Shown here: in pieces, positions 8,071-18,786 of the stretch
How the letters are laid out: every line of letters starts with the position of its first letter
How positions within the stretch are numbered: position 1 is the stretch's first letter
NCBI GenBank assembly: GCA_963836775.1
Contig: CAWIKR010000003.1
Location: 1,302,001 to 1,366,000 of the forward strand
Reading direction: 5' to 3'
Length of the DNA stretch: 64,000 bases
From: DASQPR01 sp963836775
GTDB taxonomy: Bacteria; Actinomycetota; Actinomycetes; Mycobacteriales; Micromonosporaceae
The notes under the pieces: model-generated
What the model was told of the DNA's origin: nothing
Database searches by the model: none
What the model saw: the letters and a program-made list of their open reading frames with translations, nothing else
Position numbers and translations under genes: made by a program

Positions 8071-8739
8071 GTGCAGTCAGATCATCCGATCACCCTCATC
8101 GGCCTGACCGGTGGCATCGGGGCCGGAAAGAGCGCCGTCTCGGCCCGGCTGCGATCGCACGGCGCAATCATCATCGATGCCGACCAACTGGCCCGTGACG
8201 TGGTCGCGCCCGGCACCGACGGGCTGGCCGAGGTGGTAGCGACCTTCGGACCGGAGGTGCTCGGGCCGGACGGCGGCCTGGTCCGCCCGGCGCTGGGCCG
8301 GATCGTGTTCGGCGACCCGGAGAAGCGGCGGGCGCTGGAAGCGATCATCCACCCGAGGGTCCGGGCGCGTACCGCCGAGATGATCACGAGCGCCGCACCC
8401 GGGTCGGTGGTCGTCAACGACGTGCCGCTGCTGGTCGAGTCCGGCCTCGCGGAGGGATTCGACCTGGTGCTGGTCGTGCAGGCGGCCGAGAGCCTCCGCA
8501 TCGACCGGCTGGTCCGGGATCGCGGCATGCCTGAGGCCGAGGCGCGCGCCCGGATCGGTGCCCAGGCCGGCGACGAGCAGCGCCGGGCGGTCGCCGATGT
8601 GGTGATCGAGAACGACGGCACGGTGGCCGAACTGAACGCCCGCGTGGACGAGGTCTGGCGTACCGTGATCATGACGAATGTCATGCCCGGGTCGGCCGAT
8701 TCGGCACTGGCTGGTGGCGATGAGCCCGGCGACCATTGA
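8071..8739 (+). CDS. coaE: Dephospho-CoA kinase
   Basis: The last enzyme of coenzyme A synthesis phosphorylates the 3'-hydroxyl of dephospho-CoA. The 222-residue protein has the P-loop GLTGGIGAGKSAVS (residues about 9-22), the DADQLARDVV segment, and VVNDVPLLVESGL followed by RDRGMPEAEARARIGAQ (lid region). It is the kinase domain only; mycobacterial CoaE carries an extra UPF0157 domain that is absent here. GTG 8071 has no evident ribosome binding site and may be leaderless. The 3' end overlaps or abuts the histidine kinase gene. Confidence 0.95.
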   Translation: MQSDHPITLIGLTGGIGAGKSAVSARLRSHGAIIIDADQLARDVVAPGTDGLAEVVATFGPEVLGPDGGLVRPALGRIVFGDPEKRRALEAIIHPRVRARTAEMITSAAPGSVVVNDVPLLVESGLAEGFDLVLVVQAAESLRIDRLVRDRGMPEAEARARIGAQAGDEQRRAVADVVIENDGTVAELNARVDEVWRTVIMTNVMPGSADSALAGGDEPGDH

Positions 8740-9946
8740 GACCATGGAATCGACCCGGACCGCAGCGGCGCGGCCGGTCCGGCGCAGCTGGACACAGCGC
8801 GTGCGCCGCTGGTGGACCGCGGTCTTCGTGGACGAGTCCGGTCCGGAGCGGGGCTATCGCGCCCGGATCATCTGCCCGATCTTTCTGATCTTCCTGTCCG
8901 GCTCCGTGCACCAGGCGGTGACCAGCGGTTGGTCCACCGCCCAGACGGCCGCGGTCATCACCGGGCTGGCACTGTTCGCCGCCGGCTTCATCGCCGTGGT
9001 GTTCCGCAACACCCCGTTCCTGCACACCGACCGGGCGCCGGGCATCCTCGCCGCCACCATCGTGATCGGGGCCGCGCTGGTCCCGGCTCTCGGCAATGGC
9101 TGGCTGGTCAGCGTCGCGATCTACAGCGTGAGCCTGATCCTGTTCAACTACGACCGGCCCTACTGGCTGCCGACGTTGCTGATCGTCCCGGCGGTCACCT
9201 GGGCCGTCTCGTCGGCCGCGATGGGCCGCTCGTTCTCGCAAGGGCTCGGCGCCGCCGCTGAGGTGCTGCTGATCGGCACCATCCAGGCGGCGTTCTACAG
9301 CCAGATCCGCGCCAAGGTCGCGCTGCGCCAGGCACAGGCCGAGTTGGCCCGGCTCGCGGTCACCGAGGAGCGCCTGCGGATCGCCCGCGACCTGCACGAC
9401 ATCCTCGGCCAGCGGCTCTCCGCGGTGTCGCTGAAAGCTGAGGTGGCCGCGCGGCTGGTCGTTCGCGACCCGGATCGCGCAGCCGCCGAGATGGGCGAGG
9501 TCGCGTCGGTGGCCCGGGCCGCGCTCAGCGACGTCCGGGAGACCGTTTCCGGCTATCGCATGATCGGCCTGAACAGCGAGATCGAGACCGCGACGACGCT
9601 GCTCAGTGCCGGGTCGGTGACGGTCCGCGCCGTGGTCGAGCCGCTGCCGCGCGCGATCGACGAGTGCGCCGGCTGGCTGATCCGAGAGGCGGTCACCAAC
9701 GTCATCCGGCACGCGTCGGCCTCGGCCTGTGTCATCCGTACCGTCAACTCCGGCACCTCGGCGGTGATCGAGGTCAGCGACGACGGCCGCGCCAACGCGG
9801 CGAGCGCCGGTCCGGTCTTCGGCAATGGCCTCACCGGACTCTCCGAACGCGTCAACAACCTCGGCGGCCACCTGTCGGCCCGCCGGGAGCGGGGCTGGTT
9901 CGTGGTCCGTGCCAGCTTCGACGGCCTCGATCCGGACGCCGAATGA
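8720..9946 (+). CDS. Sensor histidine kinase (HisKA_3, DesK/NarL-type)
   Basis: A membrane kinase that phosphorylates the response regulator encoded next to it. Five to six hydrophobic segments fill residues about 45-205 (for example FLIFLSGSVHQAV, ITGLALFAAGFIAVVF, LLIVPAVTWAVSSAAM). A short coil leads to EERLRIARDLHDILGQ, the HisKA_3 box with the phospho-accepting His. ATP-binding pieces are REAVTNVIRHASA (N box) and FGNGLTGLSERVNNLGG (G box). There is no periplasmic sensor domain. ATG 8720 overlaps the coaE end by 20 bases; ATG 8744 is an equal alternative. The stop overlaps the regulator start as ATGA, implying coupled translation. Confidence 0.92.
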   Translation: MSPATIETMESTRTAAARPVRRSWTQRVRRWWTAVFVDESGPERGYRARIICPIFLIFLSGSVHQAVTSGWSTAQTAAVITGLALFAAGFIAVVFRNTPFLHTDRAPGILAATIVIGAALVPALGNGWLVSVAIYSVSLILFNYDRPYWLPTLLIVPAVTWAVSSAAMGRSFSQGLGAAAEVLLIGTIQAAFYSQIRAKVALRQAQAELARLAVTEERLRIARDLHDILGQRLSAVSLKAEVAARLVVRDPDRAAAEMGEVASVARAALSDVRETVSGYRMIGLNSEIETATTLLSAGSVTVRAVVEPLPRAIDECAGWLIREAVTNVIRHASASACVIRTVNSGTSAVIEVSDDGRANAASAGPVFGNGLTGLSERVNNLGGHLSARRERGWFVVRASFDGLDPDAE

Positions 9947-10548
9947 TCCGGATCCTGCTCGCCGACGATCAGCATCTGGTGCGCGGCGCTCTCGCGGCAC
10001 TGCTCGGCATGCAAGACGACTTCGACGTGGTCGCGTCCGTGGCCGATGGCTCGGCGGCGGTCGACGCGGCGGTGTCGCTGCAGCCCGACGTGGCCCTGCT
10101 GGACATCGAGATGCCGCGGCTGGACGGCATCAGCGCGACCGCCGCGATCCGGGTCCAGGCGCCGGCCGTGCGGGTGATGATCCTGACCACCTTCGGCCGG
10201 CCCGGCTACCTCCGTCGCGCGATGGACGCCGGCGCGGCCGGATTCATGGTCAAGGACGCGCCGCCGGATCGGCTGGCCGACGCGGTTCGGCAGATCCACG
10301 CCGGGCGCACGGTGGTGGACCCGGCACTCGCGGTGGCATCGCTGTCCAGCGGGCCGAGCCCACTCACCGACCGCGAATCCGACGTGCTGCGCGCCGCCGA
10401 ACACGGCGGCACCGTCTCGGACATTGCCCGGGAACTCGTTCTCAGCGAGGGCACCGTCCGCAACTACCTGTCCGCGGCGATCGGCAAGACCGGTGCGCGT
10501 ACGCGCGCCGAAGCGGCCCGGCTGGCCCGGGAGAACGGCTGGCTCTGA
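9943..10548 (+). CDS. NarL/FixJ-type response regulator
   Basis: A 201-residue DNA-binding regulator. The receiver domain (residues 1-120) has RILLADDQ (acidic pair), the phospho-acceptor in DVALLDIEMPRLDG, the Thr/Ser switch in MILTTFGR and the Lys in FMVKDAPP. The LuxR-type HTH follows (LTDRESDVLRAAEHGGTVSDIARELVLSEGTVRNYLS). ATG 9943 overlaps the kinase stop by four bases. Target genes are not evident; the pair resembles DesRS-like systems that respond to membrane state. Confidence 0.95.
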   Translation: MIRILLADDQHLVRGALAALLGMQDDFDVVASVADGSAAVDAAVSLQPDVALLDIEMPRLDGISATAAIRVQAPAVRVMILTTFGRPGYLRRAMDAGAAGFMVKDAPPDRLADAVRQIHAGRTVVDPALAVASLSSGPSPLTDRESDVLRAAEHGGTVSDIARELVLSEGTVRNYLSAAIGKTGARTRAEAARLARENGWL

Positions 10549-10549
10549 C

Positions 10550-12188
10550 CTACTTCGGTGTCGGCAGCTTCGGTACGGCACCGGGCGTGAAGGTCAGATA
10601 GCCGTACGCGCCGTTGCGCATCCGCACCTCGAGTCGCCGGATCAGCCCGGTCGAATCGACCCAGTAGCGGAGCTTGCCGAGGCCCGGCACGACGCTCCGC
10701 TCGGCCGGCTTGCGGATCTCGAATACGGTCACCGGCACGCCGTTGACGCTGTCGACGCGCAGTTTGCTGGCCAGCGGCCTCAGCAGCGTCGCGTTGTCCC
10801 GGCCGGGCGCGGCCAGGCTGAGCATCTCGTTGAGCAGCAGGTCCAGATCGGGTTGGCCGGCCTGGTCGACCCGGCTCACCCAGGAAGCGCTCGTCCAGCC
10901 CGTCTTCGGGGCGATCAGCGGCGGCATGGCGAGCTTGCCGGCGGCCGGGGCGGGCCGTGTGGCGCTCGGCGCTCCAAGGCTCGCAGTGTCGTTCGCGGTC
11001 AGCTCGCCGTGCAGCGCCAGCCCGTGCGCGTCCGCGTGCAGCAGATCGGCGGCGCCGGTGCCGGTGTTGTTGCGCACCGCGAGATAGACCGCCAGGTTCC
11101 GCCAGTCCAGCCAGCCGGTGCCGCTGATCATCTCGTTGGTCGCGTTCGGCACTGCCAGCGTGAGCCGGCCGCCGCCGGTGCCGAGATCCCGCAACCGCAT
11201 CCCGGCCAGCAGCTTCGCTTGGGCGGCACTGATCGGCTTGGGGTGGATCGCGGCACCGCCGAGCAGCTCGATGGCGTGTGGCCGGATCAGGTCGGCGCGG
11301 TCGAATTCGACGCGCAATCCGGTGTCGGCGTTGATCAGTGCCTCCGCTCGCAGCAGCCGGGACTGCGCGTCCACCCAGTAGCGCACCTGGCCACCCTGGG
11401 CCGCGAACGCGGCACCGGCCGGGCGGGGCGTCGCGGTCGCCGTCGGCGCCTGCGGGCCACTGACCGGTGACGTTTTCGTGGGCGGCGCCGGGCTTGGTGC
11501 CGGGCTCGGCGCCGGCGGCGGGACCGCGGCGCCGTCGAGCACGTCGACGCGTACGCCGCCGATCATGTCGGTGGTCACGAACCTGGTGCCGATCGCCTGG
11601 ATCTGCGCGCGCGTCGTCAAGGGTGCCGGAGCGGAGCGTGAAGAGCAGGGTGATGAGGGTGTCGATCGGGTTGGACTGATCCGGTGCACGGACCGTCCAG
11701 CCGGTCGGTGGCGCGATCGCCGGCGGTGGCGGGAACGGCGCGTCCGGGGCCGCCGACGCGGCGTACGGCAGCCGGCCGGGTCGCGTTGCCACCACGCCGG
11801 GAACCGCCTGGATCAGTCCGTCGGCCGGGCCCGGCCGGGCACCGATGCTGTTCAGGTAGACCAGTGGCGCCTGCCAATCCACCCAGCCGGCCAGGTGCAC
11901 CGCCGAGGCGCCGTCGCCGATCGTCGCGCGTACGCCGACGTGTCCGGCGTGGTAGTCGGTGAGCCGGACCGCGGCCAGCCGGCCCGCCTCGGCCGTGGTG
12001 ACCGGGCGTGCCACCGACGCCGCGGCCCCGGGCGCGGCCTCGGGCGTGGGCGAGACCAGCCCGCGGGCGGACATCAAGCCGCCGATCAGCAGAGCGCCGA
12101 GGGCGAAGCCGGCGGTCCACCGCCGTCTCGGGCTGGTCTGATAGTCGGCACCGGAGGCGGGCCTCACGTGTGGAGAACGGATGCCCAT
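10550..12188 (-). pseudogene. Membrane-anchored two-domain protein, frameshifted
   Basis: One gene read in two frames. The N-terminal frame (12188 to about 11625) has a hydrophobic anchor (RRRWTAGFALGALLIGGLMSA) and then a repeat-like beta module (VHLAGWVDWQAPLVYLNSIG ... ITLLFTLRSGTL). The downstream frame (about 11625 to 10550) continues TTRAQIQAIGTRFVTTDMIGG and holds two more modules ending in RYWVDAQSRLLRAEALI and RYWVDSTGLIRRLEVRM. Removing one C from CCC in GGCACCCTTG (minus strand, near 11625) joins them as SGTLTTRAQ. The modules resemble secreted lipoprotein-like hypotheticals of actinomycetes; function unknown. Either a sequence error or a recent null allele. Confidence 0.65.
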
Positions 12189-12593
12189 CCAGCTTGGTGA
12201 CGGCTTGGCCGCCGGGTTGACCCGGTAGCGGCGAAATGTCGCGTCGACCCGGCGCGCCTCCTGGCCACGTGCCAAAGGGGAGGGTAGGGGTCAAGGGCAT
12301 TGTGTGGCTCAGCGCACCCGGCTACCGTTTACCTGTAGGCCGTTCGCGGCGGCCGTCCGAGCAACACGACCGGACCTCCACACCGGCCGGTCATGCTCGG
12401 CGTGGGAGTTCGCAGCCCCGGCTTGACCGGTGAGCGCAGCTCGACCGCGGTCGCGCGAGAGCGCCGACCGGCCGCCGCGAACGTCCTTTCTTGTCGCAAC
12501 CACCTCGTTGACGTGCGAAACCGGACGTTCGATGCGCGCCGGTCGAGATCCGTTCGACGAGGCTCTGTCATACCGGCGGCGTACCTTTGGCGC
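12189..12593. other. Divergent intergenic region before uvrB
   Basis: About 400 bases between two divergent genes. No coding frame is convincing. An imperfect damage-box-like GAAACCGGACGTTCGA lies near 12516 but does not fit the mycobacterial consensus. Confidence 0.4.
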
Positions 12594-14693
<2,100 letters not shown>

Positions 14694-14701
14694 CTGCTGA
14701 T

Positions 14702-14742
14702 CGTCAAGGGTTGACGCTCTCACCGGAGGTCAACCCTTGACG
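14702..14742 (+). terminator. 14-bp perfect hairpin after uvrB
   Basis: CGTCAAGGGTTGAC (14702-14715) pairs perfectly with GTCAACCCTTGACG (14729-14742), just after the uvrB stop. Confidence 0.85.
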
Positions 14743-14778
14743 ACAAGTGGACCGGATCCGGCGTCGGATCGGCGCACC

Positions 14779-15012
14779 GTGTCGTCACTTGGCCGGAATG
14801 AACTGCCAGTGGTGGACGAGCGGACGCAGGCGACACCCATGGTCCGCGAGCATGGCGTGATCCCACCACCGCCGAAGGCGGTTCGACTTCGAGTCCCACC
14901 GGGTTGGCCGGCGCCGCCCGAAGGCTGGCGACCGCCCGAAGGCTGGCGACCGGAACCGAATTGGCCCATGGCACCCGATGGGTGGGTGTGGTGGGAGATG
15001 GTCTGGGAGTAG
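14779..15012 (+). CDS. Small Pro/Trp-rich protein
   Basis: About 77 residues from GTG 14779. The C-terminal half is a run of tryptophan-proline modules: VPPGWPAPPEGW, RPPEGWRPEPNW, PMAPDGWVWW. Such WP modules are common at the N-terminus of actinobacterial membrane proteins, but here the protein stops after WWEMVWE with no membrane segment. It could be a complete small protein or what remains of a longer one. The first possible in-frame start lies inside the uvrB terminator and is rejected. Start uncertain. Confidence 0.45.
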   Translation: MSSLGRNELPVVDERTQATPMVREHGVIPPPPKAVRLRVPPGWPAPPEGWRPPEGWRPEPNWPMAPDGWVWWEMVWE

Positions 15013-15037
15013 GTCGTCCAAAGACCGATATCGTCGG

Positions 15038-15067
15038 GCGTTGATGTTCTCGGGAGAACATCAGCGC
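15038..15067. terminator. Hairpin between convergent genes
   Basis: GCGtTGATGTTCTC and GAGAACATCAgCGC form a 14-bp stem with one mismatch, between the WP-rich gene and the convergent monooxygenase-like gene. Confidence 0.75.
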
Positions 15068-15090
15068 TCGACGGTGTCGGGGCGGCCTGA

Positions 15091-15381
15091 CTAGTCGATG
15101 TCCGCGAAGTGCTCGACGGTGGGGGCGCCGTCGAAGTACGGACCGATCAGCCCACGCCACGTGGTGAAGCGCTCGGTGGCCCGGAAATTCTCGATGTGCG
15201 CGTCCACCGTGTCCCACTCGACCAGCAGGACGAACTTCGAAGGTGACTCGATGCCCTGGGTCATTCGCACCGATTGACAGCCCGGGGTGGTCGCGAGTGT
15301 TTCGCGGGCCTTGGCGTACGCCTCCGCGAACGCTGCTTCCTGACCGGGCAGGACGTTGATGAGTCCGACTTCGAGAACCAT
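15091..15381 (-). CDS. Antibiotic biosynthesis monooxygenase-fold protein
   Basis: A 96-residue ABM/dimeric alpha-beta barrel protein. Typical pieces are EVGLINVLPGQEAAFAEAYA, TPGCQSVRMTQGIESPSKFVLLVEWDTVDAHIENFRAT and RFTTWRGLIGPYFDG. Members include quinol monooxygenases and heme-degrading enzymes, but most are uncharacterised. It stands alone on its strand, divergent from pnuC. Confidence 0.85.
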   Translation of the reverse strand: MVLEVGLINVLPGQEAAFAEAYAKARETLATTPGCQSVRMTQGIESPSKFVLLVEWDTVDAHIENFRATERFTTWRGLIGPYFDGAPTVEHFADID

Positions 15382-15496
15382 GGCGGCAGCCTGCCATGCC
15401 CGATGCCGGTACGCGAGACGGGGTGGTGCTCGGTCTCACCGCGCCGCTAAGGTGTCCCGGCACCGCAGCCCATGCCGACCGTCAGGCGCGGCCAAC

Positions 15497-15646
15497 GCGC
15501 CCGTGACCAAGGCGCCCGTGACCAACGCGCCCGTGACCAAGGCGCCCGTGACCAAGGCGCCCGTGACCAAGGCGCCCGTGACCAAGGCGCCCGTGACCAA
15601 CGGGCCGCCCCACCAAGGCGCCCTCGACCAACGCGCCCGCGATCAA
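15497..15646. repeat. 15-bp tandem repeats forming the pnuC leader
   Basis: Seven near-identical copies of GCGCCCGTGACCAAS start at 15497, 15512, 15527, 15542, 15557, 15572 and 15587, followed by three diverged copies up to about 15646. The last copy ends in CAAGGAG, so the repeat supplies the pnuC ribosome binding site. All frames through the array stay open. Confidence 0.9.
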
Positions 15647-15654
15647 GGAGCCGC

Positions 15655-16329
15655 ATGCTCGACTGGTTGAACTCCACCGCCGTGACCGTGCTCGGCGAGC
15701 CGGCAAGCTGGGCCGAGCTGCTCGGATTCGCGACCGGGCTGGTCTGCGTCGTTCTGGTGGTCCGCCAGCACGTCGCCAACTGGCCGGTCGGAATCCTCAA
15801 CGTGCTGCTGTTGATGGTGGCGTTCTGGACCGGCGGGCTCTACGCCGACGCCAACCTTCAGATCGTCTACGTTGTCCTCGGCTTCTACGGCTGGTGGCAG
15901 TGGACCAGGGGGCGAAGCGACGGCCCGGTGCGGCGCACGGTGCGGTCGGAATGGGTCGGCCTGGCCGTCGGGGGAGTCGCGGCGACCGGTGTCATGTGGT
16001 GGCTGCTCGATGTCTACACCGACTCGACGGTGCCGTTCGCGGACGCGATCACCACCGCATTGTCGCTGGTCGCGACATATGGCCAGTGCCGCAAGCTGAT
16101 CGAGAACTGGTGGTTCTGGATCGTCGCGGATCTCATCTACATTCCGCTCTACTTCTACAAGCACTTCAACCTGACCGGCGTTCTCTACGTGGTGTTCCTT
16201 GGACTGTCGATCCTTGGCCTCCGGTCCTGGTACGCGGATTACCGCCGCCGGCTGGAGTTCAACATGGACCCGACGGGGCCTGCCTCATCGCCCCAGGCCG
16301 CATCGGCAACGGAGCCGGTGCCGGCGTGA
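15655..16329 (+). CDS. pnuC: Nicotinamide riboside transporter PnuC
   Basis: Imports nicotinamide riboside for NAD salvage. The 224-residue protein has about seven membrane segments (LLGFATGLVCVVLVVRQHVANWPVGILNVLLLMVAFW, LQIVYVVLGFYGWWQW, LAVGGVAATGVMWWLL, FWIVADLIYIPLYFYKHF). NWPVGILN and the YGWWQW motif are characteristic of PnuC. ATG 15655 follows AAGGAG with good spacing. The stop overlaps the nadR GTG by four bases, so transporter and kinase are coupled. Confidence 0.95.
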   Translation: MLDWLNSTAVTVLGEPASWAELLGFATGLVCVVLVVRQHVANWPVGILNVLLLMVAFWTGGLYADANLQIVYVVLGFYGWWQWTRGRSDGPVRRTVRSEWVGLAVGGVAATGVMWWLLDVYTDSTVPFADAITTALSLVATYGQCRKLIENWWFWIVADLIYIPLYFYKHFNLTGVLYVVFLGLSILGLRSWYADYRRRLEFNMDPTGPASSPQAASATEPVPA

Positions 16330-17390
16330 AGCGCTATCGGCACGGCATGATTGTCGGCAAGTTCTATCCGCCGCACTCCGGCCACCACTTCCTGATCGAC
16401 TATGCCACCCCGCGCTGCGACGAACTCACCGTTGTCGTGGCGCCGTCCCGGCGCGAGTCGATCCCACTGGACCTGCGATGCCAATGGCTGCGCGAGGCTC
16501 ATCCGGACGTCACGATCGCGGGAATCTACGACGACGTGCCGGTCGACTACGGCGACGCCGACATCTGGTCCCGGCACTGCGCGATCTTCCGGGAGGCGAT
16601 CGGCGACCGGACAGTCGACGCCGTGTTCAGCTCCGAGTCGTACGGCGACGAACTGGCGCGGCGGTTCGGTGCCGTGCATGTCAGCGTGGACCCGGACCGG
16701 CGTGCCCGGAAGGTGTCCGGAACCGCGGTGCGGTCCGATCCGGTCGGGCACTGGGAGGCGCTGACCCCGGCGGTGCGCGGATGGCTCGCCAAGCGGGTGG
16801 TCGTGGTCGGCGCCGAGTCCACCGGCACCACCACGATGGCGGCGGCGCTAGCCGAGGCGTACCGGCAACGGGGTTTGATCTGGAGCCGGACCCAGTGGGT
16901 GCCGGAGTATGGTCGCGAGCTCACCGCCCGCAAGCTGGATCGGCTGCGCGCGGCGAGCCCGGCGGCGACGGTCTTCGACGTGGAGTGGTCGCGCGCCGAT
17001 TTCGTTGACGTCACTCGCGCGCAGAACGCGGCCGAGGATGCCGCCGCACGGCGCACTTCGCCGATCTTGATCTGCGACACCGACGCGGCGGCGACCGCGG
17101 TCTGGGAGGAGCGTTACCTGGGCGACTCGTCGGTGCTGGTCCGGGCCGCGGCCCGCCCGGCCGATCTCTACCTGCTCACGGATCACGCCGGCGTGCCGTT
17201 CGAGGATGACGGGCTGCGCGACGGTGAGCACGTGCGCGAGTGGATGACCGGACGCTTCCGGAAGATGATCGACGAGTCCGGCGTGCCGTGTGTCGAGCTG
17301 ACCGGGCCGCACCCGGATCGACTCGAAACCGCGATCACCGCGATCGACCAGCTGATCGAGCGCGGCTGGGTGTTCGCCGACCCGCTATGA
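16326..17390 (+). CDS. nadR: NadR-like NMN adenylyltransferase / ribosylnicotinamide kinase
   Basis: Completes NAD salvage: phosphorylates nicotinamide riboside brought in by PnuC and adenylates NMN. Residues about 1-165 are the nucleotidyltransferase with GKFYPPHSGHHFLI (the H-x-G-H motif) and KVSGTAVRSDPVGHWEAL. Residues about 170-354 are the kinase with the P-loop GAESTGTTTMAAALAEAY, VPEYGRELTARK and ICDTDAAATAVWEERY. The Walker A Lys position holds Thr. There is no N-terminal HTH, so it is not the enterobacterial repressor form. GTG 16326 overlaps the pnuC stop. Confidence 0.92.
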   Translation: MKRYRHGMIVGKFYPPHSGHHFLIDYATPRCDELTVVVAPSRRESIPLDLRCQWLREAHPDVTIAGIYDDVPVDYGDADIWSRHCAIFREAIGDRTVDAVFSSESYGDELARRFGAVHVSVDPDRRARKVSGTAVRSDPVGHWEALTPAVRGWLAKRVVVVGAESTGTTTMAAALAEAYRQRGLIWSRTQWVPEYGRELTARKLDRLRAASPAATVFDVEWSRADFVDVTRAQNAAEDAAARRTSPILICDTDAAATAVWEERYLGDSSVLVRAAARPADLYLLTDHAGVPFEDDGLRDGEHVREWMTGRFRKMIDESGVPCVELTGPHPDRLETAITAIDQLIERGWVFADPL

Positions 17391-17594
17391 GCCGACGCCG
17401 GCCCGTTCTCTGAGCATCCGTCAACCCCGGTCGCCGACCGTTGTCACGAGGAGGAAGCGAAAAGCACCGTGGAGGTACGAAACGCTACCTGCTGTCCGGT
17501 TTTGGCGCGCACGCCGTCGACGGAGCGACATCTTGTAACACGGAGTAACCGGCGAGTCAACTGTCGTAACGCTCGGTAGTCCGGCACAATTGAC
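17391..17594. other. Leader upstream of riboswitch, no gene
   Basis: About 200 bases after nadR with no convincing frame. It should contain the terC promoter; no clear -35/-10 pair stands out. Confidence 0.4.
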
Positions 17595-17720
17595 GCCGGA
17601 GGGGAGTATCCCCACCCGTGGCGGAATCGTCAGCACGGTGCCTCGCATGAACATCAGCGTGATGGCCCCGGTTCCGTCGGCTGATCGTCAGGTTCGATGA
17701 TCAGCGGGAGAGACCTCCGG
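17595..17720 (+). promoter_or_regulatory. yybP-ykoY (manganese) riboswitch
   Basis: The leader of terC has the two conserved ends of the yybP-ykoY class: CCGGAGGGGAGTA at 17596-17608 and GAGACCTCCGG at 17710-17720. P1 pairs CCGGAGG (17596-17602) with CCTCCGG (17714-17720). Members of this class sense Mn2+ and often precede TerC-family genes. The internal helices are plausible (CGGTTCCG, CTGATCGTCAG) but were not modelled. The call rests on the conserved loop sequences, P1, and the downstream gene. Confidence 0.88.
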
Positions 17721-17744
17721 TAAACAACTGTGTCTACCGGAGGT
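17713..17744 (+). promoter_or_regulatory. Ribosome-binding-site sequestering hairpin
   Basis: ACCTCCGGTA (17713-17722) pairs perfectly with TACCGGAGGT (17735-17744), which contains the terC ribosome binding site five bases before ATG 17749. The left arm is also the 3' strand of riboswitch P1, so the two structures are mutually exclusive. Ligand-stabilised P1 would free the site: a translational ON switch (inference). Confidence 0.88.
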
Positions 17745-17748
17745 TTGC

Positions 17749-18753
17749 ATGCACGTCACCACTCTGACCTGGGGCATCACCCTCGCGATCCTGCTCGCGA
17801 TGCTCGCGCTCGACCTGGCCATCATCGGCCGCCGGCCGCACGAGCCCTCGATCAAGGAATCAGGGATCTGGGTCGGCGTCTATGTCGGGCTGGCAATCCT
17901 GTTCGGGCTGTTCGTCTGGTGGGAGTGGGGCGGGCAGTTCGGCGGCGAGTTCTTCGCCGGCTGGCTGACCGAATACAGCCTGTCGGTCGACAACCTCTTC
18001 GTCTTCGTAATCATCATGGCGAGATTCGCCGTGCCCCGGATCTATCAGCAGAAGGTGCTGCTCATCGGCATCGTGCTGGCGCTCGTGATGCGGGGTGCCT
18101 TCATAGTGGCCGGCGCCGCGGTGCTCAACCGGTTCATCTGGGTCTTCTACATCTTCGGCCTGTTCCTGATGTATACGGCCGCGAAGCTGTTCAGCCACGG
18201 CTCCGACGACGAGACCGACTTCAAGGAGAACCCGCTGATCCGGTGGAGCCGCAAGGTGCTGCCGATCTCCAAGAACTTCGACGGCGCCAACATGACCACG
18301 CACGCACCGGACAAGCGCGGCGTGTCCAAGAAGATGTTCACGCCGATGCTGATCGTGATGATCGCCATCGGCACCACCGACCTGGTGTTCGCGCTCGACT
18401 CGATTCCGGCGATCTTCGGCCTCACCAAGGAGCCGTATATCGTCTTCACCGCGAATGTCTTCGCCCTGATGGGACTCCGGCAGCTCTACTTCCTGTTGGG
18501 CGGCTTGCTGGATCGCCTGGTCTACCTGTCGATCGGCCTCGCGATCGTGCTCGGTTTCATCGGAGTCAAGCTGATCCTGGAAGCGCTGCACGAGAACAAC
18601 GTGCCGTTCATCAACGGCGGCGAGCCGGTGCACTGGGCGCCGCACATCCCGATCTGGCTGTCCCTGTCGATCATCGTCGGCACGCTGCTCGTCGCCACCG
18701 TGGCCAGCTTGGCGAAGTCGGCACGATCGACGCGGACCCCGGAACGGGTTTAG
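17749..18753 (+). CDS. TerC/Alx-family membrane protein
   Basis: A 334-residue integral membrane protein with about nine helices, of the TerC family (manganese exporters in Bacillus and E. coli Alx). Conserved acidic membrane motifs are SVDNLFVF (residue about 80) and TTDLVFALDSIPAIFG (about 205). A cytoplasmic loop (SHGSDDETDFKENPLIRWSRK) separates the halves. The Mn riboswitch upstream supports Mn2+ efflux as its role. ATG 17749 is preceded by CCGGAGG. Monocistronic. Confidence 0.95.
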   Translation: MHVTTLTWGITLAILLAMLALDLAIIGRRPHEPSIKESGIWVGVYVGLAILFGLFVWWEWGGQFGGEFFAGWLTEYSLSVDNLFVFVIIMARFAVPRIYQQKVLLIGIVLALVMRGAFIVAGAAVLNRFIWVFYIFGLFLMYTAAKLFSHGSDDETDFKENPLIRWSRKVLPISKNFDGANMTTHAPDKRGVSKKMFTPMLIVMIAIGTTDLVFALDSIPAIFGLTKEPYIVFTANVFALMGLRQLYFLLGGLLDRLVYLSIGLAIVLGFIGVKLILEALHENNVPFINGGEPVHWAPHIPIWLSLSIIVGTLLVATVASLAKSARSTRTPERV

Positions 18754-18786
18754 CCGCGCCGGCGACCGCCGGGCTCACGGTGGATT

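Noticed and set aside
7539..8198. Several overlapping Arg/Pro/His-rich frames before coaE
   Set aside because: They arise from iterated GCCGCC and CACTCGCCG runs; all frames are open because of composition, and none has a start signal.
12500..12535. Possible LexA/SOS box upstream of uvrB
   Set aside because: GAAACCGGACGTTCGA keeps only one half-site of the mycobacterial consensus; spacing and the other half do not fit.
14737..14778. Extended start of the WP-rich small protein
   Set aside because: The TTG start would lie in the right arm of the uvrB terminator; GTG 14779 is preferred.
15497..15646. CRISPR-like array
   Set aside because: Units are directly adjacent 15-bp repeats with no spacers; it is a simple tandem repeat.
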